Origin: Gaiellasilicea sp035645095 | Lineage (GTDB): Bacteria; Actinomycetota; Thermoleophilia; Gaiellales; Gaiellaceae | Length of the DNA: 21,000 bases | Assembly: GCA_035645095.1 (NCBI GenBank) | Contig: DASQNG010000151.1 | Coordinates: forward strand, 1-21,000 | Direction: 5' to 3' | In this document: in pieces, positions 7,499 through 15,707 of the stretch | How positions within the stretch are numbered: the first letter of the stretch is position 1 | Layout of the letters: every line of letters starts with the position of its first letter | The notes under the pieces: generated by a model | Databases searched by the model: none | The model's input: the letters and a program-made list of their open reading frames with translations, nothing else | Told to the model about the DNA's origin: nothing | Position numbers and translations under genes: made by a program

Positions 7499-8719
7499 AA
7501 CGGCGGCCGCACGGCGCTCGTGCGCGCCCCGCAGCCCGAGCAGGGTCTCGTCGAGCCGCCGCAGCACCCCCGCGCGGTCGCCGTCGCGCAGCACCGCAAC
7601 GAGCGCCCGCCGCACGGCGTCGGCCGCCGCCGCCTCCGCCTCGGCGCCGGCGGCGAGCTCGGAGAGGCCCCGGTGGAGCGACCGGCGCTCGTCCGAGGAG
7701 GTGCCGAGGAGGACGGCCCCACGGAGCTGCCACGTCTCCCCGAGGAGGGCGCGGAGCGCGCCCCGCAGCTGCTCCGAGCGGAACGGCTCGTTCTGGAAGA
7801 GGGCGAGCTCCCAGCGGTCGAGCGCCTCCGCGAGCGGGGGATCGCCGTCGGCGAGGGGTAGGCGCCCGAGCAGCTCACGCGCCACCGCGCCGCGGAAGTC
7901 GTCGAGGCGGGTCGGCTCCCCGGGAGGCTGCGTCGCGGCGATCGGGAGCACCGGGCGGATGCCGAAGGGCCGCCAGTCGAGGCGCTCGAAGAGGACCGGG
8001 CCGGCCGAGACGGGGGCGGCGGTGGCGAGCCGGATCGCGGACACGGCGTCGGCGAGCTCGCCCGGTGCGTCCGGCGGCTCCTCACCGGGGGCGAGCGACC
8101 GCTCGAGCTCGAGCACGCAGTAGCGGTCGACCTCGCGGCCGAAGCCCGGCGGCAGCAGCCCCTGCGCCTCCGGCCAGTGGCGGGCGAGCTCCCCGGACTC
8201 AGCCGGGCGGACGCACAGCCGGCCGCCGAGGTCGACGCGGGAGCGGACGGAGAGGCCCACGAGCGGCGCGACCGCGGCGTACGCGCGCGAGGTGCCGAAG
8301 AGCGAGCGTTCGAGCTCCGCATAGGCGCGCTCGAATGCGACGTCGTCCCAGTCGAAGCCGCCACACGACTCGGCCGTCGCGATCAGGAGCGCGAGCAGGA
8401 CGGTGCGGAAGAGCGCCTGCTCCTCCGACGGGCGCGGCCCGGCGTGGGCGCGTGCGTAGATCGCTGTCGCTGGCTCTCGGCGGAGCTCGTCGAGCGCGAG
8501 GCGCGCATCGTCGCGCCCGGCGAGCGCTTTCGCGCGGGCCTCGACGAACGGGCGGACGAGGGCGCGGTACTCGTAGAGCGCAGGCCCGTCGCGCTGCGCG
8601 TGCTCCTCGAAGGCGAACGGGAGCTCCTCCCCCTCCTCGAGTGCGCGCCCGAGGTGGACGAACGAACCGAGGCAGAAGGCACGCAGCGTGAGGTGCAGCT
8701 GGGGAGAGCGGATCGGCAC
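7496..8719 (-). CDS. Conserved-looking protein of unknown function (407 aa), possible degenerate HEPN-like C-terminus
   Basis: I do not recognise this protein. It begins 8 nt after the nei stop (GTG 8719), and the true reading frame is clear from the change from Arg-rich shadow sequence to a balanced protein at SPQLHLTLRAFCLGSF. It is soluble with no signal peptide. An alpha-helical N-terminal half includes LFRTVLLALLIATAESCGGFDWDD (104-127), and a beta-rich middle includes VGLSVRSRVDLGGRLCVRPA (154-173). The end (about 296-380), with ALDRWELALFQNEPF and LLGETWQLRGAVLLGTSSDER, resembles the helical layout of ApeA-like HEPN domains but lacks their R-x4-6-H catalytic motif. That resemblance is from memory and weak. 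It sits between nei and the SDR protein on the same strand, so the three may be co-transcribed. Confidence 0.75.
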   Translation of the reverse strand: MPIRSPQLHLTLRAFCLGSFVHLGRALEEGEELPFAFEEHAQRDGPALYEYRALVRPFVEARAKALAGRDDARLALDELRREPATAIYARAHAGPRPSEEQALFRTVLLALLIATAESCGGFDWDDVAFERAYAELERSLFGTSRAYAAVAPLVGLSVRSRVDLGGRLCVRPAESGELARHWPEAQGLLPPGFGREVDRYCVLELERSLAPGEEPPDAPGELADAVSAIRLATAAPVSAGPVLFERLDWRPFGIRPVLPIAATQPPGEPTRLDDFRGAVARELLGRLPLADGDPPLAEALDRWELALFQNEPFRSEQLRGALRALLGETWQLRGAVLLGTSSDERRSLHRGLSELAAGAEAEAAAADAVRRALVAVLRDGDRAGVLRRLDETLLGLRGAHERRAAAV

Positions 8720-8727
8720 ACGTCCGC

Positions 8728-9486
8728 TTACGCGCCGGGCGGCCCTCCTCCTGCCTGGCAGCCGGGGCACCAGTAGGCCGTGCGATTGTCGTCGCCGATC
8801 CCGCGGGAGCGTACGATCGCCCCGCAGCGCAGGCAGGGCCGCCCGCCCCGGCGGTACACGTTCCGCCCCGGCCGCCCCGACTCGAGCGCCGCGGCCATCA
8901 ACCGCCGGGCAGCGGCGACGACGCCGGCGAGCGCGGCGTCGTCGACATCGGCGACGCGCGACCACGGCGAGAGCCGAACCTCCCACAGCGCCTCGGCCAT
9001 CCACATGTTCCCGATCCCGGAGACGAGCCGTTGGTCCTGGATCGCGGCCCCGAGCTGCAGCCCGGGAGCCGTCCGGAGGCGCGCGACCGCCGCCGTGAGG
9101 TCGAGCTCCGGCCCGAGCACGTCCGGGCCGAGCCGGCGCCGCGCCGCCCCACTCCGCTCGACGGCGAGAACGGGGCCGTTCCACAGCACCGCCTCGTGCG
9201 TCTCACCCCGGAGCACGAGCCACGGGCGGCCCGCGCGCGCCCGCCCGCGCGGCTCGACGCGCCAGCGGCCGCTCATCCGGAGGTGGCTGCGCACGACGGG
9301 GCCGCCGGCGAAGCGCAGGAAGAGGTTCTTCCCCACCGCCTCGACCGACTCGAGCACCCGCCCGTCCACGAGCGGCGCCACACCCGTGACCTGCCCCCGC
9401 GGGTGCGGCGAGTCGGCCTCCAGCTGCTGCCCCACGAGCGCCTGCAGCGCACGTGCCGCGCGATGGAGCGAGTCGCCCTCAGGCAC
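8728..9486 (-). CDS. nei: Fpg/Nei-family DNA glycosylase (Nei2-like endonuclease VIII)
   Basis: A 252-aa base-excision repair enzyme that removes oxidised bases and cleaves the abasic site by beta,delta-elimination. The invariant N-terminus is present: MPEGDSLHR gives, after Met removal, the catalytic Pro and Glu. The beta-clamp lysine is Lys53 in VGKNLF, and the H2TH region shows LVSGIGNMWMAEALW (154-168) with its conserved Asn. A C-terminal zinc finger has Cys218/Cys221 and Cys240/Cys243 around RSRGIGDDNRTAYWC. MPEGDS and the DNRTAYWCP finger favour Nei (as in actinobacterial Nei2) over MutM/Fpg, which starts MPELPE. GTG start with a -10 element 6 nt upstream. It is divergent from the MerR-type regulator. 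In mycobacteria nei2 sits beside lhr; here lhr is about 6 kb away. Confidence 0.93.
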   Translation of the reverse strand: MPEGDSLHRAARALQALVGQQLEADSPHPRGQVTGVAPLVDGRVLESVEAVGKNLFLRFAGGPVVRSHLRMSGRWRVEPRGRARAGRPWLVLRGETHEAVLWNGPVLAVERSGAARRRLGPDVLGPELDLTAAVARLRTAPGLQLGAAIQDQRLVSGIGNMWMAEALWEVRLSPWSRVADVDDAALAGVVAAARRLMAAALESGRPGRNVYRRGGRPCLRCGAIVRSRGIGDDNRTAYWCPGCQAGGGPPGA

Positions 9487-9492
9487 GCGGCG

Positions 9493-9498
9493 AGGGTA
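9493..9498 (-). promoter_or_regulatory. Probable -10 element of nei (leaderless)
   Basis: TACCCT on the minus strand is followed by exactly 6 nt and GTG. The same hexamer with the same spacing to GTG is found at lhr. It lies back to back with the promoter of the divergent regulator gene. Confidence 0.5.
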
Positions 9499-9506
9499 TA
9501 CGTCGC

Positions 9507-9512
9507 TACGCT
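9507..9512 (+). promoter_or_regulatory. Probable -10 element of the GAF-MerR-B12 gene
   Basis: TACGCT lies 7 nt before the ATG at 9520, placing transcription at or near the start codon. Only 33 bp separate the two divergent start codons, so regulator binding here would affect both genes. Confidence 0.45.
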
Positions 9513-9519
9513 GCAGGCG

Positions 9520-10896
9520 ATGGGGATCACCGCAGGAGTCGCGCCGGTAGCGCTCGACGATCCCACGCGGGTCGAGGAGATCCGCCGCGTCGCGACCACG
9601 CGCGCCGGAGACCAGGAGATCTTCGACCGGCTCACGACCCTCGTCACGTCACTGCTGGACGTCCCCGTGTCGCTCATCTCGGTCGTCGAGCCCGACCGGC
9701 AGCTCTTCGCGAGCTGCATCGGCCTCGAGGCACCCTGGTCGGAGACGCGCGAGACACCCCTCTCGCACTCGTTCTGCCAGCACGCCGTGCTCTCGCAGAA
9801 GCCGCTCGTGATCGAGGACGCACGCTCGCACCCGCTCGTGCGGGACAATCTCGCGATCCGCGACCTGAAGGTCGTGGCCTACCTGGGGATCCCGCTGACG
9901 ACGTCGAGCGGGCACACGATCGGCTCGTTCTGTGCGATCGACTCGAAGCCGAGAGCGTGGAGCGAGCGCGACCTGCGCGTGCTCGCCGATCTCGCCGCAA
10001 CGGTGATGGCCTACATGGAGGCGCGCGCCTCCGCTGCCTCCTCGGCCGCGGACGCCGGGCTCAACATCGCCGCCGTCTCGCGTCGCACCGGGATCGCCGC
10101 GGACACGCTGCGGAAGTGGGAGCGACGCTACGCGATCCTGCGCCCGAAGCGCACCTCCGGCGGCCAGCGCCGCTACGACGACGCCGACATCGCGCGCGTC
10201 GAGTGGCTGCGCGACCGTCTCGACGAGGGCTACCGGATCGGCGAGGCCGCTGCGCTGCTCGAGGGGATGGACGTCGGCGCCGCCGGGTCGCCCACCGAGC
10301 TGTGCGAGAAGCTCGTCGACGCAGCACGTGCGGCCGACGCCGCACGCGTCGTCTCGCTCGTCGAGCAGGCATTCATCGTGCATCCGGTCGCGGTCGCCGT
10401 CGAGGAGGTCGCGGCGCCCGCGCTCCGCACCGTCGGAGACGCGTGGGCCGAGCACGTCCGCGTCGTCGGCCACGAGCACCTCCTGAGCCAGGTCGTCCGC
10501 AGCCGGCTGCAGCGGATGCTCGCCGACCGGCGCGCCGGCGTCCGTGGCACGCTCGTCCTCGCGTGTGCGCCCGGCGAGCTGCACGACATCGGCCTCCTCG
10601 CCCTCGCGGTGCTGCTGCAGGCCGACGGCTGGCTCGTCGCGTACGTGGGCGCGGACGCGCCGCTCGAGGCCTCGATGTCCGTCGCGGAACAGCTGGACGC
10701 CGACCTCCTCTGCCTCAGCGCGACGCTCCCGGAGCACGGGGCGGCGCTCGCGACCGCGCTGGACGAGCTGCCGACCGCTCTCAACGCGCGAGTGGTGCTA
10801 GGCGGCCCGGCTGCACCGGGCCACGGGCGCGCGACCGCCGTGCTGCCCCCGGAGACGCCGCTCGCAGAGGTCGTCGCCCGCCTCCGGAGCGCGTGA
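9520..10896 (+). CDS. GAF-MerR-cobalamin-binding transcription regulator (CarH/LitR-like)
   Basis: A 458-aa three-part regulator. A GAF domain (about 15-168) includes LSHSFCQHAV and VIEDARSHPLV. A MerR-type winged helix (about 180-250) has IAAVSRRTGIAADTLRKWER (183-202) and GGQRRYDDADI (214-224). A methionine-synthase-like cap and B12-binding domain (about 258-458) follow. The cap carries the CarH motif W-x9-E-H exactly (Trp309, Glu319, His320), and the cobalamin-binding motif is GELHDIG (352-358) with His355 as lower ligand. CarH/LitR proteins bind adenosylcobalamin, repress in the dark and release DNA in light, so a light or B12 sensor is likely; the GAF domain may add a second input. The ATG at 9520 is preferred to the long upstream open frame, which runs through nei in antisense. 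The downstream membrane gene overlaps by 4 nt. Confidence 0.92.
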   Translation: MGITAGVAPVALDDPTRVEEIRRVATTRAGDQEIFDRLTTLVTSLLDVPVSLISVVEPDRQLFASCIGLEAPWSETRETPLSHSFCQHAVLSQKPLVIEDARSHPLVRDNLAIRDLKVVAYLGIPLTTSSGHTIGSFCAIDSKPRAWSERDLRVLADLAATVMAYMEARASAASSAADAGLNIAAVSRRTGIAADTLRKWERRYAILRPKRTSGGQRRYDDADIARVEWLRDRLDEGYRIGEAAALLEGMDVGAAGSPTELCEKLVDAARAADAARVVSLVEQAFIVHPVAVAVEEVAAPALRTVGDAWAEHVRVVGHEHLLSQVVRSRLQRMLADRRAGVRGTLVLACAPGELHDIGLLALAVLLQADGWLVAYVGADAPLEASMSVAEQLDADLLCLSATLPEHGAALATALDELPTALNARVVLGGPAAPGHGRATAVLPPETPLAEVVARLRSA

Positions 10897-11318
10897 GCTC
10901 CTACGCCCGCTCGGCAGCCGCCGGGGCGGCCGCCGCGACCGTCTGGGGCCTCGCCGAGCCGCTCGACCAGCGGCTCCTGCGCTGCGACTACTCCGACATC
11001 GCGCTGCTCGGCAAGGCGGTGACGCGCGGCTCGCGCTGGCGCCTCGCCGGCTTCGCCCTGCACGCCGCGAACGGCGCCGCCTTCGGCGTCGCGTTCGAGG
11101 TCGCCCGCCGCCGCACTCGGCTCGACGCCCGGCGGCTCGCGCTTGGGCTCGCGCTGGCCGAGCACGTCGCGCTCTACCCGCTCTCCCTGCTCGTCGACCG
11201 CCACCACCCGCGCCGCGGTGAGCCCGGGATCCCGCCGCTGTTGACGAACGGGCGCGCGTTCACGCAGGCTGCGTGGCGCCACGCCGTGTTCGGCGTGGCG
11301 CTCGGCCGCCTCGCGTAG
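10893..11318 (+). CDS. Small membrane protein of unknown function
   Basis: A 141-aa hydrophobic protein starting at a GTG that shares GTGA with the stop of the GAF-MerR-B12 gene, so it is translationally coupled to the regulator. Likely membrane segments are 7-20, 51-70, 82-101 and 127-140. The loop LLRCDYSDIALLG and the polar stretch VDRHHPRRGEPG with two adjacent His are its most distinctive parts. I do not recognise the family. Coupling suggests it either helps the sensor or belongs to the same light/B12 response; that is inference. Its last 59 nt overlap, tail to tail, the 3' end of the minus-strand GTPase gene. Confidence 0.78.
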   Translation: MSSYARSAAAGAAAATVWGLAEPLDQRLLRCDYSDIALLGKAVTRGSRWRLAGFALHAANGAAFGVAFEVARRRTRLDARRLALGLALAEHVALYPLSLLVDRHHPRRGEPGIPPLLTNGRAFTQAAWRHAVFGVALGRLA

Positions 11319-12867
11319 CCGCAGCGACCGCCGCGCACAGCTTCCCGTAGGCCTGGAGCTCCGCCTCCACGGGATCGAGCACCAGCGTTGCGGCCGCGCC
11401 CTCGACCCGCTTCCGCACCGAGCGCCCCGCCGCGCGAGCCCGCCTGCGGGCGCCGATCCCGTTCGCGACGCGCGCAAGGAAGGCGAGCGCGACGCCCGCG
11501 ACGACGCCGCCGAGCAGCAGAGCAGTCGGCAGCGGGAGGTCGCGCACCTCCGGCGTCGGCACGGCGTCTCCGAGCCGGAGGTAGTCGAGCAGCAGGAGCG
11601 CCAGCAGCCAGAGGACCCCGACGGCCACGGCGATCGCGAGCAGCTTCTGCAGCGGCCCGACGAGGCGCCACCAGAGCGGCGGTCGCACGTGCAGGTCGGC
11701 ACCCGCGACGGCACGATCGAGCTCTGCGGCCGTATGCTCGGGTGCGGGCGTCGCGGCCGCGCGCAGCCGCGCCGGCCACGGCTCAGGGAGCCCTGCCGCA
11801 GCGCTCGCGGCGACTGCGCGAGCAGCGTTCTCGGCGCGCGCCACCTGTGCAGCCGACGCCGGCGGCAGCGACGTGTGGACGTGCTCGGTCGGCTGCTCGC
11901 CACCGAGCCGCAGCCGGCGCAGCGGGTCGGGCCGCAGCCGCTTCAGCCAGCGGAGGTACGGCCAGCCGGTCGCGAGCGCCCCGCGGCGGCGATGCGCCCG
12001 TTCGACCGCGTGCTGCACCGTCGCCACGCCGGCCGCGTCGGCGAGCGCGTCCAGCAGGCGCCCTCGCTCCTCGCGCGAGACGCCACGGGCGCCGCCGGCG
12101 CAAGCCGCGGCAAAGCGTTCCGCGACCGTCTCGATGTCGGCGCCGAGGCGCGCGGCGACCGCTTCTCGCGCCTCGATCCGCTCCGCGAGCAGCCGCTGCA
12201 GCGCGGGCAGCCCGTCGCCGGTCGCGGCCGAGGCCGCGAGGATCGGCACGTCGGCGGCACCGTCACGCTCGACGAGCCGCGAGAGGTCCGTGCGGCACGC
12301 CTCGAGCTCCTCGGCGGCGAGCAGGTCGGACTGGTTCAGCACGACGGCCATCGAGCCGCCGTACGCGGCCAGGCGCCGCAGGTAGCCGGCGTGCCACGCG
12401 TTGTCGGCGTACTTCTGCGGGTCCACGACCCAGACGACGAGGTCGACGAGCTCGAGCAGCCGGTCGACCTCGACGCGGTGCGCGCTCTCGACGGAGTCGA
12501 AGTCGGGCAGGTCGAGCAGGGCGAGTCCGTCGAACTCGCCGACGAGCCGGTGCCGCCGCGGGACGCCGACCCAGTCGAGCAGGTCGTCGGCTCCCTCCCC
12601 CCAGACCGCCGCGACCGCCGTCGACGTGGTCGGCCGCCGCCGCCCGACCTGCGTCAACTCCTGGCCCGAGAGCGCGTTGAAGAGCGACGACTTCCCGGCG
12701 CCCGTCGGCCCGGCGAGTGCGACGACGGTGGTCTCGATGCCGAGCCCGAGCCGCGCACCCGCCTTCGCGACGAGCGCCCGCGCGGCCGCCACGTCGCCCT
12801 CCGGGAGCCGCCCGTCGGCGAGCTCCGCCGCCTGCGCGAGCGCCGCGAGCCGCTCGTCGAGCGTCAC
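11260..12867 (-). CDS. Dynamin-like/YfjP-type membrane GTPase (second of the pair)
   Basis: A 535-aa GTPase. G1 GPTGAGKSS is at 53-61, the switch-region threonine cluster RPTTSTAVA at 78-86, G3 DLPDFDS at 119-125 and G4 NQSD at 178-181. A long helical region follows, then two predicted membrane segments (about 405-428 and 443-466) and a basic tail. This matches the actinobacterial YfjP/dynamin-like proteins which, in Streptomyces, work as a DynA/DynB pair at division septa. Which of the two this corresponds to I cannot say. GTG start at 12867 shares GTGA with the stop of the preceding GTPase gene, indicating tight co-translation. The coding end overlaps the convergent membrane-protein gene by 59 nt. 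Confidence 0.87.
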   Translation of the reverse strand: MTLDERLAALAQAAELADGRLPEGDVAAARALVAKAGARLGLGIETTVVALAGPTGAGKSSLFNALSGQELTQVGRRRPTTSTAVAAVWGEGADDLLDWVGVPRRHRLVGEFDGLALLDLPDFDSVESAHRVEVDRLLELVDLVVWVVDPQKYADNAWHAGYLRRLAAYGGSMAVVLNQSDLLAAEELEACRTDLSRLVERDGAADVPILAASAATGDGLPALQRLLAERIEAREAVAARLGADIETVAERFAAACAGGARGVSREERGRLLDALADAAGVATVQHAVERAHRRRGALATGWPYLRWLKRLRPDPLRRLRLGGEQPTEHVHTSLPPASAAQVARAENAARAVAASAAAGLPEPWPARLRAAATPAPEHTAAELDRAVAGADLHVRPPLWWRLVGPLQKLLAIAVAVGVLWLLALLLLDYLRLGDAVPTPEVRDLPLPTALLLGGVVAGVALAFLARVANGIGARRRARAAGRSVRKRVEGAAATLVLDPVEAELQAYGKLCAAVAAATRGGRAPRRTRRGATQPA

Positions 12868-14522
12868 CGCCGGAGCGCCGCGACCGCCGCGGAGAGCCGC
12901 TCGTCCGCGCCGGTCGCCGGCGCCACCGGCCCTACCAGCTCATGGAAGCGCGCGGCCTCGGTCTCCAGCACCGACGCGACACGCTCTACGAGGTTCTCGC
13001 GCGCCTTGGCCGCGAGCTCGCGCACCGCCTGGTCGCCGAAAATCGCCTCGAGGACCTTCTGCCCCACGGCGGTCGTGCCGCCGGCGACCGCGATCTCGGC
13101 GCCCGTGAGCCCGCCCGTCTGGACGAAGACGGCGAGCATCACGGTGAGGCCGGCCCCGTTCACGCCGAGAGACGCGAGCCGCGCGGTCGTGCGCTTCGTC
13201 ATCCCCTCGCGCCGGACGAGGTCGAAGACGTCCCCCTGCCAGGCGCGCACCTCATCCTCGAGGCGGTCGTGCAGCCCCGGAGAGACGTCGTCCAGGCGCG
13301 GCGACGCGGCCAGCAGCTGCTGGCCGGCGGGCCGCTCGCGCCACGTGCGCGCGGCGCGGTCGGCCGCGCGCGCGGCGGCGGCCCGGACGACCGACTCGAT
13401 CCCGGTCTCGACCGCCTCCTTCACGGCCGAGTCCGCGCTCGGACGGCCCATCACGAGGCTCCACAGCCGGTCCCGCGCCCACGACACGCGCGCCTCGATC
13501 GCGCGCATGACGTCGCCGGTGCCGACGACCTCGTACCAGCGCGCGAGCACTTCGCCGCGGAGGAGCTTCCCGCTCGCGAGCGTGTCCTCGACCTCGGTGA
13601 GCGCGCGGTCGTAGGCGGCGTCCGCGTCGGCGCTCAGCTCGCCCGCCGCCGCCGCCTGCGCGACGACCGCGCGCCGTACCGTCTCGACGCGCGGCGGGAT
13701 GCTCGCGAGGGCCCCCGCCAAGGTGCGCTCGATCAGCGCCGTCCGCGCCTGTGCGTCGGCAGCCAGCTCGTCGAGCCACGTGCGGACGGGGGCGAGCGCC
13801 GCCGGGGGCAGGAGACCTGCGGCGAGCTCCGTCTCCGGCACGACGAGCAGCTCGGTACCGCCGAGCCCGCGGTCGGCGAGCATCTGCGTCAGGTGCGCCG
13901 CCACCTCGCCGGCGTCGGCGGGGACACGGTTGAGCACGACCGCGAGCGCGGTGCCTCGCTGGCTCGCGGCGTGCAGCAGCTCCCAGGGGACGGCGTCGGC
14001 GTAGCGGGCGGCAGTCGTGACGAAAAGCCACGAGTCCGCAGCCGCCAGGAGCTGCGCAGCGAGGGCGCGGTTCTCGTCGGCGACGGAGTCCACGTCGGGC
14101 GAGTCGAGCAGCGCGAGGCCGGCGGGCAGGGCGGAAGTCGGGACGAGCTCGAGCCCCCGTGCGCCGGCACCGCCCGACCCGCGCGCGAGTCCGGGCAGGA
14201 TCCGGTCGCTCTCGAACCACGACACGTCCGCGGGGTTGCACGCGAGCACCGGAGCGCGCGTCGTCGGCCGCAGAACGCCGGGCGCGCTGACCTCGGCGCC
14301 GACGAGCGAGTTCACGAGGGTCGACTTCCCGGCGCCGGTCGAGCCGCCGACCACCATCAGGAGCGGCGCGTCGCGCTGGCGCAGCCGCGGCAGCAGGTAG
14401 TCGTCGATCTGGGCGACGAGCTCGCTCCGCACGCTCCGCGCCCCCTCCGCGTCGGGCAGGTCGAGCACGAGCCGCGCTGCGGCGAGCTCGTCCCGGAGAT
14501 GCTCGAGAGCGTCGATCCTCAT
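12864..14522 (-). CDS. Dynamin-family GTPase (first of the pair)
   Basis: A 552-aa GTPase whose G1 is GGSTGAGKSTLVNSLVG (59-75), followed by the switch RPTTRAPVLA (85-94) and G3 DSPDVDS (140-146). At the G4 position the sequence is NRVP (198-201), so the usual Asp that reads guanine is missing or displaced. Long helical regions (about 255-450) are typical of dynamin stalks, and a hydrophobic segment at about 447-490 (LGVNGAGLTVMLAVFVQTGG) could insert in membrane. The ATG at 14522 is chosen because it shares ATGA with the uvsE stop; the open frame upstream is only the antisense shadow of uvsE. Family knowledge: such pairs act in membrane remodelling or septation. With ftsZ-parA elsewhere in the window, a division role is reasonable but inferred. 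Confidence 0.87.
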   Translation of the reverse strand: MRIDALEHLRDELAAARLVLDLPDAEGARSVRSELVAQIDDYLLPRLRQRDAPLLMVVGGSTGAGKSTLVNSLVGAEVSAPGVLRPTTRAPVLACNPADVSWFESDRILPGLARGSGGAGARGLELVPTSALPAGLALLDSPDVDSVADENRALAAQLLAAADSWLFVTTAARYADAVPWELLHAASQRGTALAVVLNRVPADAGEVAAHLTQMLADRGLGGTELLVVPETELAAGLLPPAALAPVRTWLDELAADAQARTALIERTLAGALASIPPRVETVRRAVVAQAAAAGELSADADAAYDRALTEVEDTLASGKLLRGEVLARWYEVVGTGDVMRAIEARVSWARDRLWSLVMGRPSADSAVKEAVETGIESVVRAAAARAADRAARTWRERPAGQQLLAASPRLDDVSPGLHDRLEDEVRAWQGDVFDLVRREGMTKRTTARLASLGVNGAGLTVMLAVFVQTGGLTGAEIAVAGGTTAVGQKVLEAIFGDQAVRELAAKARENLVERVASVLETEAARFHELVGPVAPATGADERLSAAVAALRR

Positions 14523-15634
14523 GCAGCGGAGGTGCCCGCTCGCGCGCGTCCCGAAAAGCGCTCCTCGGCGGCCGCGAGCTGGGGGCTGACCCGCGCGAGC
14601 GCTCCGCGCAGCCACTGCACCGCGAGATCCTTCGCCTTCGCCTCCAGCATCACGTCGACCGAGCGCTGCGTGAGCGCCAGCAGCTCGGCCAGGTCCCAGG
14701 GCGTGACGAAGTCGGCGTGCTGGTCGAGGAGCGGCGGCACCGGAGCCGTCGGTGTGCGCCCGCCGACGGTGCGGAAGGCGGTCCGCGGGCTCGAGAGGTG
14801 CACCTTCGGGCGGAGCCCCGCCGGCCACGTCGCGAGCGCCGTCGCAAGGGCAGCGGCCGGGTCGCGCAGCGTCGGCGCCGGCTTGCAGCGGTGGTGGTGA
14901 TGGTCGTAGACGACGCGTACGCCCGTGCGGCGGTGCAGCTCGAGCACGTCCTCCACGTCGAAGCTCGTCTCGTCGTGCTCCACGACGACGCGAGCCCGGG
15001 CGGCCTCGGAGAGCGCGTCGTACGCCCGCGCCCAGCGGTCGAGGGCGGCCCGCGGGTCGCCGTAGGCGCCGCCGACGTGGATCACGACGACTGCCTCCGG
15101 GCCCTGCCCGAGCGCGTCGAGGAGCGCGGCGTCCTGCTCGAGGTCGGCCGCTGCCTTGCGGCGCAGCTCCGGGTCGGGCGCGTTCAACACCGTGTACTGG
15201 CCCGGATGCGTCGAGAGCCGCAGACCGAACCGTGTCGCCTTGGCGCCGAGCGCCGCCACCTCCGCCGCGGCCTCGTCGAGCTGACGGCGGTAGTCGAGTG
15301 CCGGCAGGTCGGGGTGCGTGCCGTAGGGGATCGTGCTGCTCGAGAGCCGGAAGACCCGCACGTCGATCCGGTCGAGGTGGTCGAACGCAACGTCGAGCAG
15401 CTCCACGGACCGCCGCAGGTGCGGCCCCGACTGCCAGCGGCGCGCGTCGTTCGTCCGCAGCCCGCCGCCGCCGAGGATCTTGACCGCGAAGCCGAGGCGG
15501 TACGGCGGGACGCCGGCGGCCGCGGTCGTGGTGGCGGCGCCGGTGCCGGCCGTGGCAGCACCAGCAGCGGCGTCCAGGTCGTGTCCCGACATCTGCAGCG
15601 TCAACGCCCGAGCACCGCCGGCTGTTCCGGCCAT
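14519..15634 (-). CDS. uvsE: UV DNA damage endonuclease (UvsE/UVDE)
   Basis: A 371-aa TIM-barrel endonuclease that nicks DNA 5' to UV photoproducts, an alternative excision repair route. The metal-binding residues known from Thermus UVDE can be placed: His107, His143 (LSTHPGQY), His186 (VIHVGGAYGD), Glu219 (VVVEHDE), Asp244 and His247 (VYDHHHH), Lys277/His279 (PKVHLSS) and Glu331 (VMLEAKAKD). The spacings agree with that enzyme except for a short insertion before the last Glu. The first about 40 residues are Ala/Thr/Gly-rich and could be translated or not: ATG 15634 is taken as start, but ATG 15592 in frame would also leave the fold whole. Two matched palindromes lie 24 and 74 nt upstream. 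The stop overlaps the next GTPase start (ATGA), so repair and GTPase genes form one operon. Confidence 0.92.
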   Translation of the reverse strand: MAGTAGGARALTLQMSGHDLDAAAGAATAGTGAATTTAAAGVPPYRLGFAVKILGGGGLRTNDARRWQSGPHLRRSVELLDVAFDHLDRIDVRVFRLSSSTIPYGTHPDLPALDYRRQLDEAAAEVAALGAKATRFGLRLSTHPGQYTVLNAPDPELRRKAAADLEQDAALLDALGQGPEAVVVIHVGGAYGDPRAALDRWARAYDALSEAARARVVVEHDETSFDVEDVLELHRRTGVRVVYDHHHHRCKPAPTLRDPAAALATALATWPAGLRPKVHLSSPRTAFRTVGGRTPTAPVPPLLDQHADFVTPWDLAELLALTQRSVDVMLEAKAKDLAVQWLRGALARVSPQLAAAEERFSGRARAGTSAA

Positions 15635-15657
15635 GACTTCTTGGGACGCGGCGGAGG

Positions 15658-15684
15658 GAGCTTGTGTTGCACCAACACAAGCTC
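15658..15684. promoter_or_regulatory. Perfect palindrome upstream of uvsE (proximal copy)
   Basis: Two perfect 12-nt arms, GAGCTTGTGTTG (15658-15669) and CAACACAAGCTC (15673-15684), surround a 3-nt centre. It lies 24 nt before the uvsE ATG. Together with the distal copy it looks like a dimeric repressor's operator; an RNA hairpin with a triloop is the alternative. I know no regulator with this site. Confidence 0.65.
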
Positions 15685-15707
15685 TGCTCGAGACGTTTAG
15701 GGCTGCG

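Noticed and set aside
9031..9519. Upstream extension of the GAF-MerR-B12 frame
   Set aside because: Shadow of nei; the GAF domain begins just after ATG 9520.
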